Shown piece after piece: positions 24,658-33,636 of a stretch of 64,000 nt of DNA. Positions within the stretch are counted from its first letter, which is position 1. The number at the start of each line of letters is the position of its first letter. The DNA lies in IMG/VR virus record IMGVR_UViG_3300025030_000071, positions 1 to 64,000 of that record. The stretch is one strand, 5' to 3'. The DNA comes from a virus. The notes beneath the pieces are model-generated. The model ran no database searches, was not told the origin of the DNA, and saw only the letters and a program-made list of their open reading frames with translations. The position numbers were made by a program, and so were the translations under genes.

Positions 24658-25119
24658 ATGTTTATTTATCTAAACCCACCGAGAACTTTCTGGGCCTTAC
24701 CAGATACAGATATCATCTTATCTAGATCAAATCCTTATGCTGAACTTACTTCAGAAATCTTAGAAGGATTTTCTACAGAACAACTTACCATTTTGGATTC
24801 AGCCAAACTGTCAGGCACTGTCACCGAGATAAGCCGAGACTTTGTTCCACAAATCGGCACTACTTCTGAGGACATGGTTCTAAGTACCCCCATCCGCGAA
24901 ATGCAAAGATACTATTTATCAAAGATGGTACTTAGCGGCGATCTCAAAATGCTTGAGACCTTATTGGCCAAAGAAGAAACCAATAGATCTCGTCCTGCCG
25001 TTCTGAAGATTCTTAGAAACTCTATTGACAGAGTGCTAGATTCTAAGCCTGAAATGAAATTTTATAATTCAATTAAAGAAGAAATCTTAGACCTTGACGA
25101 TCTAGATCGAGACGCATAA
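24658..25119 (+). CDS. Hypothetical protein
   Basis: 153 residues, helical and acidic, ending in DLDDLDRDA. GAGGAG precedes the ATG. The 77 bases before it are AT-rich without a clear signal. No known motif. It lies in the fibre and decoration cluster. Confidence 0.75.
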   Translation: MFIYLNPPRTFWALPDTDIILSRSNPYAELTSEILEGFSTEQLTILDSAKLSGTVTEISRDFVPQIGTTSEDMVLSTPIREMQRYYLSKMVLSGDLKMLETLLAKEETNRSRPAVLKILRNSIDRVLDSKPEMKFYNSIKEEILDLDDLDRDA

Positions 25120-25581
25120 ATGGCCCGCAGACCATACTCTCTAATTAGAGGTGACACTTATCAGCCTCTAAGCAGTTCCATAATAATAAACGTTGCTGGT
25201 GGAGATGGCTCTGCTGCGGATTCTGCTTGGAATGCAACTACCGATGTTGAGGTTGGAGATTTTATTTTTATCTCTGGCCCAGAAGAAATAGACAGGGCAA
25301 ATTCGACCTCAAGAGCCACGCTTCCAGCAATTGCAATAGTTGTTACTAAACCAACCGATACAACTGCAACTATTCGTTATGCAAATGAATATACTTTTGT
25401 AGGTAGAGACCCATTAATTCCTGGTGCCCTTTATTACGTTAGCGACACTGAACCAGGAAAGATATTCACTCCTTCCGAAATCGAAACCATGCCTCCATTC
25501 CTACAACAAGTAGGCCGTGCGAAATCTGAAGAAATTCTAGTACTTATGATTGGCGCACCATTTTCATTTCAAAGTCAATAA
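25120..25581 (+). CDS. Beta-rich structural protein
   Basis: 153 residues directly abutting the preceding gene. It contains GRDPLIPGALYYVSDTEPG, a beta-turn pattern of decoration and fibre modules. The function is inferred from neighbours only. Confidence 0.75.
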   Translation: MARRPYSLIRGDTYQPLSSSIIINVAGGDGSAADSAWNATTDVEVGDFIFISGPEEIDRANSTSRATLPAIAIVVTKPTDTTATIRYANEYTFVGRDPLIPGALYYVSDTEPGKIFTPSEIETMPPFLQQVGRAKSEEILVLMIGAPFSFQSQ

Positions 25582-25677
25582 TTAAATCCTCCTCACATTT
25601 CTTTTCTCCTGTTATTTAACAAGTGAACAGTCGGACATGTTGTTTGATTGTAAACTTCGCTAATTGGGAGGAAACAA

Positions 25678-27225
25678 ATGGCATCTAATGCAATTAGGTT
25701 TAATGCTTCTGGCGGCTTTGATTTAGTCACTGCCCTACAAGCGACAACCCTCGGTCTCGGCGGTGCCCTTTCAGGTGCTACAACTGGTGCTTTTAGTACA
25801 TCCATCGCATCTCCAATTCTAACTGCACCCGCAGCAACCGATCTAAACATCGACGCCATCGCCGCACAAGACGTCATCGTTAAGTTGGGTGATGCAATTG
25901 GCGCAAAGAAAATCCTTTTTAAGGACTCTGCTGCTGCTGAAGTCGGCTCTATCGACAGTGATGGCTTAGCTTCATTCAGCGCATTCACTACTTCAGGTGC
26001 AGTAACCGCTGGCTCTGTCGCTCTGAGCGGGACTTCAATCACCAACGATGGTGGTACACTAAAGTGGGGTACTGCTGCATTAGCCACTCAGGCATACGTA
26101 AGCGCAGCCATTGAAGGGCTTGACGTAAAGGGTAGCGTTCTAACTTCTTCAGCTATCAACGTAAGCCTTACAGACTACCTCCTAACCGATGCGATGGACG
26201 CAGTTACTATCGCAGAAGGCGATAGAGTACTTCTACTTGCCCAGACTGATAGCTCAGAAGAAGGCATTTACGTTGTAGGCGCTGACGGCACTGGTACTTC
26301 CGGCGCTGGTTATGCAGCCCTGACTCGTGCTGCTGATATGAGCACTTCTGCTGAATCTATCATGGCATTCACCTTCATCGAAGAGGGGACTGCTCGCGGT
26401 GGCAGGGGCTATACCAACAGCGTAGCAAGCAACTTCGTCCTTGATACTACTGACTGCAACTTTGTACTTTTCTCTTCTGCTGGTGCTTACTCTGCTGGCA
26501 TTGGTATCGCCCTTACAGGCAGCTCTATCTCACTGCACCTCACCAACTTAGATGCAGCTGTTGTAGACGTTGCAACTGACTCGATCGCTTTCCTAGACGC
26601 TTCTGATGGTGGCACTCTCACCAAACTAGAAAGCATTGCTGATCTGGCAACTGCAATGGCTGGTGACGGTATCCTCGCCTCAGCTGGTGTCTTTGGGGTT
26701 GACGTAAGTGATTTTGCTGGTGACGGGCTTGAGGACGACGGTTCAGAGAACCTTCGGATCAAAGCTGGCGGCGTTGCGGCCTCCATGCTAACAGGTTCCT
26801 TCACTGCTGGCGCCAACTTACTAAAAGGTGCCCCAGTTTACTTCAAGGGTGCTGACAGCAAGATGTGGCCTTCAGTCGACACTGCCCTAGCATCTGCTCA
26901 GATCCAGGGTCTAGCTGCTGCTGCGATCAATGCTGATGCCGCTGGGGCCTTCTACACTGTAGACGGCAGTGTTCTCACGGGTCTTGACCCAACCGTTATC
27001 GCTGATGACACAGTGTTCACAGCTACCGGCATCGATGCAGTTGAAGGTTCTCTAACTGTTGGCGCCCAGGTATATGCTCTCCACACTGGCCGTCTAGTTA
27101 GTGCTGGCATGACCTTAGCCAACTGGCTAACAGCTGGCGATTTCTTCACCCCAGTTGGCGTTGCGACCGCAGTTGACGCTCTAATCCTACGAATTGGTCA
27201 GCCACAGGCTTACCAGGCAGCATAA
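25678..27225 (+). CDS. Fibre-type structural protein
   Basis: 515 residues, Ala/Gly/Ser/Thr-rich with almost no Cys. N-terminal repeats of TLGLGGALSGATTGAF type resemble fibre shafts. A middle segment, AEGDRVLLLAQTDSSEEGIYVV, is a common fibre module, and GVFGVDVSDFAGDGLEDDG looks like a shaft repeat. GGGAGGAAAC precedes the ATG. A terminator follows. It is probably a head or tail fibre. Confidence 0.82.
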   Translation: MASNAIRFNASGGFDLVTALQATTLGLGGALSGATTGAFSTSIASPILTAPAATDLNIDAIAAQDVIVKLGDAIGAKKILFKDSAAAEVGSIDSDGLASFSAFTTSGAVTAGSVALSGTSITNDGGTLKWGTAALATQAYVSAAIEGLDVKGSVLTSSAINVSLTDYLLTDAMDAVTIAEGDRVLLLAQTDSSEEGIYVVGADGTGTSGAGYAALTRAADMSTSAESIMAFTFIEEGTARGGRGYTNSVASNFVLDTTDCNFVLFSSAGAYSAGIGIALTGSSISLHLTNLDAAVVDVATDSIAFLDASDGGTLTKLESIADLATAMAGDGILASAGVFGVDVSDFAGDGLEDDGSENLRIKAGGVAASMLTGSFTAGANLLKGAPVYFKGADSKMWPSVDTALASAQIQGLAAAAINADAAGAFYTVDGSVLTGLDPTVIADDTVFTATGIDAVEGSLTVGAQVYALHTGRLVSAGMTLANWLTAGDFFTPVGVATAVDALILRIGQPQAYQAA

Positions 27226-27255
27226 TCTAATCCTACCTAATTAATCCTTCCCCTT

Positions 27256-27290
27256 AAAGCCCCAGAGGATCTCTCTGGGGCTTTTCTTTT
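27256..27290 (+). terminator. Rho-independent terminator
   Basis: AAAGCCCCAGAG pairs with CTCTGGGGCTTT around a GATCT loop and continues into TTTTCTTTT. It is the strongest terminator in the window. Confidence 0.92.
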
Positions 27291-27338
27291 ATCTAAGTGT
27301 GTTATTGTTAATAAGTGAATAATTCTAGGGAGTCTGCA

Positions 27339-28802
27339 ATGGCACACACTAAAGCTATATACTATGATCCGGCTGGTGGTTACCGACAGATAGGGGTGAC
27401 CAAAGACCTTGGCGTAGATACTGGTTATGGCTTTGTTATAGATGACGGCGGAGCTGCGCCAGTAAAATTAGACAACATAACTGGCTTAGATCTTTCTGGT
27501 GCAGCTGGTGTTGATGTTAAACTGTCAAGTACAGGCGTAATCCAAATTGGTTCATTGTCCTTATCTGCAACAACTAGCGGGATCCTTAAATGGGATGGCG
27601 CCAAAATACAAACTGCCAAAGTTAATGATTTCCAAGAAGATGTACTCGATGTGCAAACCGATGCAACGCTGGACCCAGGTGCCACCCCAACAGCAGGTGA
27701 TAGGTATATCCTCACAAATGTCGCAGCTCTACACGCTAACTTCGGTTCTATAACTGGAGTTGGTAACAACGATGTTGTTGAATATGTTAGTGCTGCATTT
27801 GTTGTTGCTTATGACGTTTCAGCCCAAGGCGAAGGCGCTTTCCTCTGGGACAGGACTGCCAACGTATTCAAAAAATATGATGGTTCGACTTGGGGGGAGT
27901 TCACGGCTGGAGCTGGCGTTTCTGGCGATGGAACAGGTGTCACTGATGCAGTTGCCTTCAGGGCCGCTATCGGCGCCGGGACTGGGGATGGAACCGTTAC
28001 GGGTGACGGAACTGGCGTTACAGACTCGTCAGCATTTCGGACTGCACTTGGGCTTGGAATCGCGTATGTGCCGTCAAGTACTGGGATCCTTACTGACTGG
28101 GACCCACATCTTGGCGCATCAATCAGTAGCATCCCATGTGTAGATGGCGATAATATCGATCTTGTAACTGACCAATCTGCTGGTGCTCATAACGCAACGC
28201 AGACAACAGCCGCAAACCGCCCACAATTCCGTTCAAACACTCTTAATGGATATTCCGTAGCTGAATTCGTAGCAGGCGGAGCAGATTTTATGACTTTTGG
28301 GACAGGGATGGGCCGCCCTGCTGATTATACTGAATATGCCATTATGTGGACTCGTTCAACTAGCTCCCAGTACGTTTTGGGGAGCATCGACTCTCTTGGC
28401 ACATCTGCTAAATCTTGGGGATGGTTAAATCTAAATGTTTCCAGTGGCAAGGCATTTACAGTATTTGGCGATGACTCGGTGCAAAGTCGGACAGATACTT
28501 CCAATACTGAAATCGAACAACGTAAATGGTTTGCTATTGCGATCCAGCACACTAACGGCGAAGATCACTCACATATCTACATTAATGGCAAAGCGCCCGC
28601 TTATACAAAAACATCATCAAATACAACATTGTCAACAGGCATCGCTCAGAATTTTTCTATAGGACGAGTGGGTGATGTTACAGGCACTTATTTTGACGGA
28701 ATGATTGCTCGTTTCATCGCCTACTCAGCAGCTCATGACGCGACAACAATCCGTACAATCCTTACTGGATTGGCATTGCAATACGGGTTAACAACCCAGT
28801 AA
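27339..28802 (+). CDS. Fibre protein with C-terminal LamG-like domain
   Basis: 487 residues from ATG 27339. TAGGGAG sits just upstream, so the in-frame GTG at 27315 is not used. The middle (TAGDRYILTN, then GAFLWDRTANVFKKYDGSTW) is a phage fibre module of the DUF2793 type. GDGTGVTD repeats follow. The last 210 residues resemble a laminin-G/concanavalin-like jelly roll (YTEYAIMWTRS, HIYINGKAP, NFSIGRVGD, then ARFIAYSAAHD). Such folds bind carbohydrates, which suggests binding to surface glycans. Confidence 0.82.
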   Translation: MAHTKAIYYDPAGGYRQIGVTKDLGVDTGYGFVIDDGGAAPVKLDNITGLDLSGAAGVDVKLSSTGVIQIGSLSLSATTSGILKWDGAKIQTAKVNDFQEDVLDVQTDATLDPGATPTAGDRYILTNVAALHANFGSITGVGNNDVVEYVSAAFVVAYDVSAQGEGAFLWDRTANVFKKYDGSTWGEFTAGAGVSGDGTGVTDAVAFRAAIGAGTGDGTVTGDGTGVTDSSAFRTALGLGIAYVPSSTGILTDWDPHLGASISSIPCVDGDNIDLVTDQSAGAHNATQTTAANRPQFRSNTLNGYSVAEFVAGGADFMTFGTGMGRPADYTEYAIMWTRSTSSQYVLGSIDSLGTSAKSWGWLNLNVSSGKAFTVFGDDSVQSRTDTSNTEIEQRKWFAIAIQHTNGEDHSHIYINGKAPAYTKTSSNTTLSTGIAQNFSIGRVGDVTGTYFDGMIARFIAYSAAHDATTIRTILTGLALQYGLTTQ

Positions 28803-28816
28803 TTTAGGGGTTTTCT

Positions 28817-29062
28817 ATGCCAAAGATAAATATTGGGGATGAACTAGTAACAGTAACAGCAGCAATCAGTGCTGCTACAGAATTGATTGTTATTAATGAT
28901 GGACGAGTGTTGATGCGGCGGATTGTAAATGGCATAACTGAAGATATTGAACTGGATTTAAAGCCCCTTGAAGCAACCGGGAAGGTAGTGGCTAGGGGTC
29001 CTGCCATTGAAGGCATCCCACTTAGCCAACAAAAAACAAAACCAGAACAGGCAAAAGTATGA
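28817..29062 (+). CDS. Small hypothetical protein
   Basis: 81 residues, short beta-rich N-terminus and Lys-rich end. AGGGGT lies before the ATG. Its stop overlaps the next start (ATGA). It is translationally coupled to the coiled-coil genes that follow. Confidence 0.7.
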   Translation: MPKINIGDELVTVTAAISAATELIVINDGRVLMRRIVNGITEDIELDLKPLEATGKVVARGPAIEGIPLSQQKTKPEQAKV

Positions 29063-29319
29063 AAGTAATTCGGTCGTTAGAAGGCCAAGACAAAGAGCTT
29101 CTTCTTAATCTTATAGAACAAAAAGAGCATTTAGCCCTTTCATATGTTGACATATTACTTGAACTTCAGGAAAGACAAAAAGTTCTTGCTGGACAAATGC
29201 AGCAACTTAGTAATAAAATTTTATCTCTAGTTAAATCTCTAGAAGCCAAAACAAATGTTAGTTTGTCAGATGGCTGGACCCTTAATACAGAAGAGGGTTA
29301 TTTCTGGAGAGAAGAGTAA
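29059..29319 (+). CDS. Small coiled-coil protein
   Basis: 86 residues. Residues 8-65 are an almost continuous amphipathic helix (DKELLLNLIEQKEHLALSYV and following). The end is aromatic (GWTLNTEEGYFWREE). Length pattern and helix layout match the next protein, suggesting paralogues. Confidence 0.7.
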   Translation: MKVIRSLEGQDKELLLNLIEQKEHLALSYVDILLELQERQKVLAGQMQQLSNKILSLVKSLEAKTNVSLSDGWTLNTEEGYFWREE

Positions 29320-29342
29320 AACAACAATCTGAGAGGAACAAC

Positions 29343-29744
29343 ATGTCCAAAGAACTAAAGATTCCAGATGAAGAACTAAAATTAATTGTTAGTATGAATG
29401 ACCAGTACTTGCATCTTTTAAAGCATCATTCCCAGACTCGCCGTTCATTCTTGCAGACTGAACATGCAATTCTTGAGAAACTTGGTGAACTCGAAGTCAA
29501 TTTTAAGAAGTTTGCCAATGTGGTTGCTTCTGAACTAGGGATCCTTGAAGATGATCTAGCCAATTGGAGTATGGATATTGGAGCAGGTTGCTACCAATTT
29601 CTAGGTGAAGAAGAAGCTCTAGAGGAAATTGCAGAAGAGACTCCAGCCGTTGAGACTGTCAAAACGCCAGAACCGACCTCTACTCCTTCCGAAGTTGCCA
29701 CTAAGCGCATCAAAGAGCTTCTAAAGAAAGCCAACAAGAAATAA
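29343..29744 (+). CDS. Coiled-coil protein, paralogue of the preceding gene
   Basis: 133 residues. An amphipathic helix of the same length as in the 86-residue neighbour is followed by a Glu/Pro/Thr-rich linker and a Lys-rich tail (KRIKELLKKANKK). AGAGGAAC precedes the ATG. The function is unknown. Confidence 0.75.
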   Translation: MSKELKIPDEELKLIVSMNDQYLHLLKHHSQTRRSFLQTEHAILEKLGELEVNFKKFANVVASELGILEDDLANWSMDIGAGCYQFLGEEEALEEIAEETPAVETVKTPEPTSTPSEVATKRIKELLKKANKK

Positions 29745-30749
29745 ATGGATATCCTCTCAACCACTCCCGTTAATGGCGCCGAAGGCATAGCTCTTGGAGC
29801 AACTATAGAGATTGAATTTGATGAAGAGATTGACCCTTCAACCATAATCGATCAAGGCAATCTTGTAATTTCAAGTAGCGCTTCTAAACTTTTTGCTCAG
29901 GGTCCTAGCCTAGAAAACCTCACTAATTCAGGTGAAGATTATTTAAGTTCTAAGTCCTATACCGGAGTGGTTGGGGGAACTTTCACAACTGAAGATAACA
30001 TAACTTTTGTTTTTACACCAAACTCGCCATTGGAACCTAATAAGACTTATTCCGTTTTAGTTGGCACAGGTGTTCTCAGTAAGACCATTGATGCCCCAGT
30101 AGCTGAAGTAGACAATACCTCTACTGGCTCTTTTACTCTTTCTGGCCCATTCACTGGCGACGAAGATGACTCAATCGATATTGAGATAGTAACAGCAGGG
30201 ACATTAGGAACAGCCATCTTTAAATATAGATATGGTTCAGTTGGCTCCTGGTCTGCTAATACCGTTACAGATAGAAACATAGTTCTTCTTGAGGGGGTAT
30301 CAATCCATTTCTTAAGTGGTAACTTCGTTGAGGCTGATACTTGGACCGTAGCATTAACCGAAGGGATTCCTTTAGATAGTATCTACAAATTTTCTTTTGT
30401 AACTGGCCCCGAAACATATACTGAGGTTTCAGTAGAACCACAATCCTTTGATATTAAGGAAAGTGAAGTCGGTGGCCTAAAAAGAATAGACGGAGTTGCT
30501 TCGGTCGATAGCGCCGATTTTGCTGTTGTGTCTATGACCCCAGAAAACAGAGACTCAAATTTGCCGTTATCTTTATCTGGCGTGGTTATTACCTTTAACA
30601 AGAACATAGACACAGATTCTTTAACTGAAGCAACCATAAAAGCTATTATGGAAAATCTCCCAATGGATGAGTCCTTACAGCAGTCAGTGAATCTGCCAAT
30701 CACGGTCACAGTTAGTAATAATATTCTGACAATAAAATTTACAGGATAA
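29745..30749 (+). CDS. Protein with two SbsA-type bacterial Ig-like domains
   Basis: 334 residues. Residues 1-110: STTPVNGAEGIALGATIEIEF, DEEIDPSTI, then a FTPNSPLEPNKTYSVLV strand, the layout of Big_5/SbsA Ig-like domains. Residues 265-334 repeat the pattern (MTPENRDSNLPLSLSGVVIT, FNKNIDTDSL). The middle is another beta domain. No signal peptide, so this is a virion protein, not a host-surface protein. The ATG follows the previous stop directly. Confidence 0.82.
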   Translation: MDILSTTPVNGAEGIALGATIEIEFDEEIDPSTIIDQGNLVISSSASKLFAQGPSLENLTNSGEDYLSSKSYTGVVGGTFTTEDNITFVFTPNSPLEPNKTYSVLVGTGVLSKTIDAPVAEVDNTSTGSFTLSGPFTGDEDDSIDIEIVTAGTLGTAIFKYRYGSVGSWSANTVTDRNIVLLEGVSIHFLSGNFVEADTWTVALTEGIPLDSIYKFSFVTGPETYTEVSVEPQSFDIKESEVGGLKRIDGVASVDSADFAVVSMTPENRDSNLPLSLSGVVITFNKNIDTDSLTEATIKAIMENLPMDESLQQSVNLPITVTVSNNILTIKFTG

Positions 30750-30754
30750 CAATC

Positions 30755-31285
30755 ATGGCATTAGCAACAGTTTACTTCCAAGAATTCAACGGTGAAGCAG
30801 GAGTTGAAGTCCCCACATCCAAACAAGCCAGCCCATTACAATTCACAGCAATTGACAGCCCAGATGTAGAAGAAGTTGAAACAGCAGCCCATGCTCTTGT
30901 TTCCCCAAATGCTGGAGTATTTCGTTCATATGAGAAATGGTTGAGAGTTTGCGTAGAGAGTTTAGGCGACTCCACAAGCATTTCAAATCTAGAAGTTTTT
31001 GTTAATGGCGATACGCCTAATGACGGCATCTCGGTTTGGGTTAAAACCGCTGAGGTATACGCAACACCGAAGGTGGGAGGCTATGCTTCGGCTGGAGCCA
31101 TGACGGCGCCCAAAACAAACCTCTTTGCAACGAGTTCAGATGACCCAATCTCTTTAGGTGCTGGACCTTTTGAAGCAGCAGAAGATGTCGGTCTTTACTT
31201 AGTTGTTCAGATGGAAGTATTACCTTCAGCAGGAATTGGACTTACTTCAAGTTATAGCCTAGTGCTTCGTTATGATGAAGAATGA
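30755..31285 (+). CDS. Beta-rich structural protein
   Basis: 176 residues. The C-terminal strands (YLVVQMEVLPSAGIG, then YSLVLRYDE) resemble the end of the protein at 12545. It closes the decoration cluster before the neck genes, and its stop overlaps the next start (ATGA). Confidence 0.78.
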   Translation: MALATVYFQEFNGEAGVEVPTSKQASPLQFTAIDSPDVEEVETAAHALVSPNAGVFRSYEKWLRVCVESLGDSTSISNLEVFVNGDTPNDGISVWVKTAEVYATPKVGGYASAGAMTAPKTNLFATSSDDPISLGAGPFEAAEDVGLYLVVQMEVLPSAGIGLTSSYSLVLRYDEE

Positions 31286-31662
31286 GGCTAGAGTGGCATT
31301 TAACCTTTGGTGAATCAGAAATCTTTTCAGTAACAATCGGTGAGAACTATCCTGATTTCCACTATGTTTCTTCAAGACTCCCCTTACAGGCTGCCACATT
31401 AATCGATCTAGATATCTTTCATCTTTCGGCAGAAACTGATGATGGTATTCTTTATACCACTTTATTCCCAGAACTAACTGCTCTCCATAAAGTAATTAGA
31501 AGAATAGAACAAGATTTTTCTTCAGGCATCACCCACATAATACCTATAGTAGTTTATAGATTAGGCAAGAAAAAGAAACTCAATTATTGTTTTGGGTATC
31601 CAGACGAACCAACAAAAACACTAGATCGTAGATTCTTTAGGAGCGAATATGGCGACGATTAG
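31282..31662 (+). CDS. Hypothetical neck-region protein
   Basis: 126 residues, beta-rich with Lys-rich RLGKKKKLNYCFGYP. It is coupled to the previous gene by ATGA and overlaps the next by 14 bases. Its position at the head-tail border suggests a connector component. I do not recognise the family. Confidence 0.75.
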   Translation: MRLEWHLTFGESEIFSVTIGENYPDFHYVSSRLPLQAATLIDLDIFHLSAETDDGILYTTLFPELTALHKVIRRIEQDFSSGITHIIPIVVYRLGKKKKLNYCFGYPDEPTKTLDRRFFRSEYGDD

Positions 31663-32341
31663 TCTTTCACTGGGGGCAATATTAACCCCTTCTCGGCCTG
31701 TTGCTAATCGTATTATTCATATATCCGTCGAAGGTCTTCTTGCCACAGACGGGAGCTCTTTAACTGGCTCAATTGAATTCTACTATACCACCAGATTTAC
31801 TCCATTATATTCAAGCGCAATGCGTGTTAGGCTCCTAGCCGGTGAATTCCTATCTGAAGTACCTGACGATACCATTAACCAAATCATCCATTACTTCTCT
31901 GAACAAGCTGGTTTGATGAACTATGTACCAGAGAACTCGGCTTTAAATCCCACTACTTATGCTAATTACAGAGCTAGATGGGCTACCGCTGCGACAATAA
32001 TAACCCTCCTCTCTGGCACTTCTATAAATGCTTCTATGGCCAAACGCCTAGGAGACTTTTCAGTAAGAAGAGACAAAGCAGCAGAAGAGCTTTTTAGAAT
32101 GGTGACCAAAGAGTTAATGGAATTAACTCAGATACTTGAAGATGGTGGTAACTATGGCCGTGACATGCTGACAGTAACAAGGGGCTCAGATTCTCCTGAC
32201 TTCCCTACCTTTGGCCGTGGTCTATCCCCTCAAGACACCTACGATGTCCCCTCCGTCCCTGGAGCAAATAGCAGAGGTCAATTCTCAAGAACTTCAGATG
32301 GCGTAATGCAAAGACGTGTTCGAAGAGTTTGGAGTAGGTAA
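31649..32341 (+). CDS. Hypothetical neck or connector protein
   Basis: 230 residues. The middle is helical (DTINQIIHYFSEQAGLMNYV, then a AKRLGDFSVRRDKAAEELF region), the helix bundle style of head-tail adaptors. The C-terminal 40 residues are flexible and basic (MQRRVRRVWSR). TAGGAG precedes the ATG. Confidence 0.75.
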   Translation: MATISLSLGAILTPSRPVANRIIHISVEGLLATDGSSLTGSIEFYYTTRFTPLYSSAMRVRLLAGEFLSEVPDDTINQIIHYFSEQAGLMNYVPENSALNPTTYANYRARWATAATIITLLSGTSINASMAKRLGDFSVRRDKAAEELFRMVTKELMELTQILEDGGNYGRDMLTVTRGSDSPDFPTFGRGLSPQDTYDVPSVPGANSRGQFSRTSDGVMQRRVRRVWSR

Positions 32342-32890
32342 ATGAAGTCTTTCAAAACATCTACTTCTCCTCGTGCCAAAGAAATAGATCTTCGTAGTGA
32401 ATTAAACAAATTCTTCTTTGGAGCTTCAGATGAAGTTGCTAAAGGTTGTTTCTTTATCCTAAGAAGAATGAGAAGACAAGAAGGCGTTATTTACCCAACA
32501 ACTAGCAGTGAACTACAAACCTGTATTTGTAAAAGTTCTAATCATTCAGGCGAAGTTGATAAGGATTATCCCTGCCAAAGCTGTGAAGGTGAAGGCTACC
32601 TCTTTGATGACGAAATAGTTGTAGGCTATAAGACTTCAAGATTCGAATACCAAGCAGTTGAGAAATATACTACTTGGGGAAAAAATATAGTTGAACTTTC
32701 GTTCTTCTATATTGAACATCATGAAGCAATTTCAAGATATGATAAACTTATAGAACCACTTACCAACAGTGAAGGAGAAATAATTTCTCCAGTTAAGATA
32801 CTACATAAGCATAATATCCATATGGCTGAAAGGTTCCGTGATGATTGCGGTCGCCTTTCATACTTTAGAATTTCATGCTTCACTGATTGA
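32342..32890 (+). CDS. Neck protein with zinc-ribbon-like motif
   Basis: 182 residues. Cys-x-Cys, then Cys-x2-Cys in PCQSCEGEGYLFDDE, make a small zinc-ribbon. Proteins with this layout (helix, Cys ribbon with a GEGYL turn, then beta strands) are found among head-closure proteins of tailed phages. It abuts the preceding gene. Confidence 0.75.
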   Translation: MKSFKTSTSPRAKEIDLRSELNKFFFGASDEVAKGCFFILRRMRRQEGVIYPTTSSELQTCICKSSNHSGEVDKDYPCQSCEGEGYLFDDEIVVGYKTSRFEYQAVEKYTTWGKNIVELSFFYIEHHEAISRYDKLIEPLTNSEGEIISPVKILHKHNIHMAERFRDDCGRLSYFRISCFTD

Positions 32891-32937
32891 ACCAACACAT
32901 AAACAGGCATAACCCCTATGGTTATTGGTAGGTAGAG

Positions 32938-33624
32938 ATGGCTGATACTGAACTAATTGAAATTTGGGTCAATGATTACTTAGAAGAACTTGCAAATCAT
33001 GCAATTGTAGAAGCAGGTAACCCCAAATCAAGATCCCCAAGACCAGCCATTGATATAAATCAGTTCTATGAAATTGTTGGACAGGCTATTACGACTCAGC
33101 AAAGGCTAGAAGGAGTAGAAAAGAATTTAATCTATTCCTCAGCTACTCCAGAGAATGATGATAACATCGCTGAAGAAAGAATAGTTTATAGTTTGGTAGA
33201 AAGAAAGCCTGGTTTGTTTGAACAAAAATCTACAGGTTCAGTTGGAGATGACTCTGGTCGTCGCCAAAGAATGAAGATGTTCAGAGAAGGGATCAGAGAC
33301 CCCGACAACCCAGGAATGGCCATTTACACATATGGCCAGTGGTTTGACAACATAGTAGAATTTAAGATTTTTGCGAGAACCAATGATGTTGCTGATAGCA
33401 GGGCTCTTTGGTTCGAAGATATGATGGATTTGTGGCACTGGTATTTTAGAGCCAGTGGAATAAGTCAGTTTAAATACTTAGGTAGGCTATCTGACGAATT
33501 CTTGTCTCCAGACAATCGTAAAGTAGTTTGTAGACCTTTAAGATATTACGTGCGTACCGAAAAGGTAACAGTAGTTAGAGAAAATATGTTACGGAGCCTT
33601 GTCGTACAAAGCTCGGTGCAGTAA
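32938..33624 (+). CDS. Tail completion or neck protein
   Basis: 228 residues, alpha/beta, with TYGQWFDNIVEFKIFARTND and a helix LWFEDMMDLWHWYFR. The spot just before the sheath gene and this fold pattern fit a tail terminator or completion protein. The 47 bases before it contain a short TA-rich spacer and GGTAGG. Confidence 0.75.
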   Translation: MADTELIEIWVNDYLEELANHAIVEAGNPKSRSPRPAIDINQFYEIVGQAITTQQRLEGVEKNLIYSSATPENDDNIAEERIVYSLVERKPGLFEQKSTGSVGDDSGRRQRMKMFREGIRDPDNPGMAIYTYGQWFDNIVEFKIFARTNDVADSRALWFEDMMDLWHWYFRASGISQFKYLGRLSDEFLSPDNRKVVCRPLRYYVRTEKVTVVRENMLRSLVVQSSVQ

Positions 33625-33636
33625 GGAGCACAACTA

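Noticed and set aside
27315-27338. GTG start extending the LamG-like fibre gene by 8 codons
   Set aside because: The sequence between contains the ribosome site TAGGGAG for the ATG at 27339.
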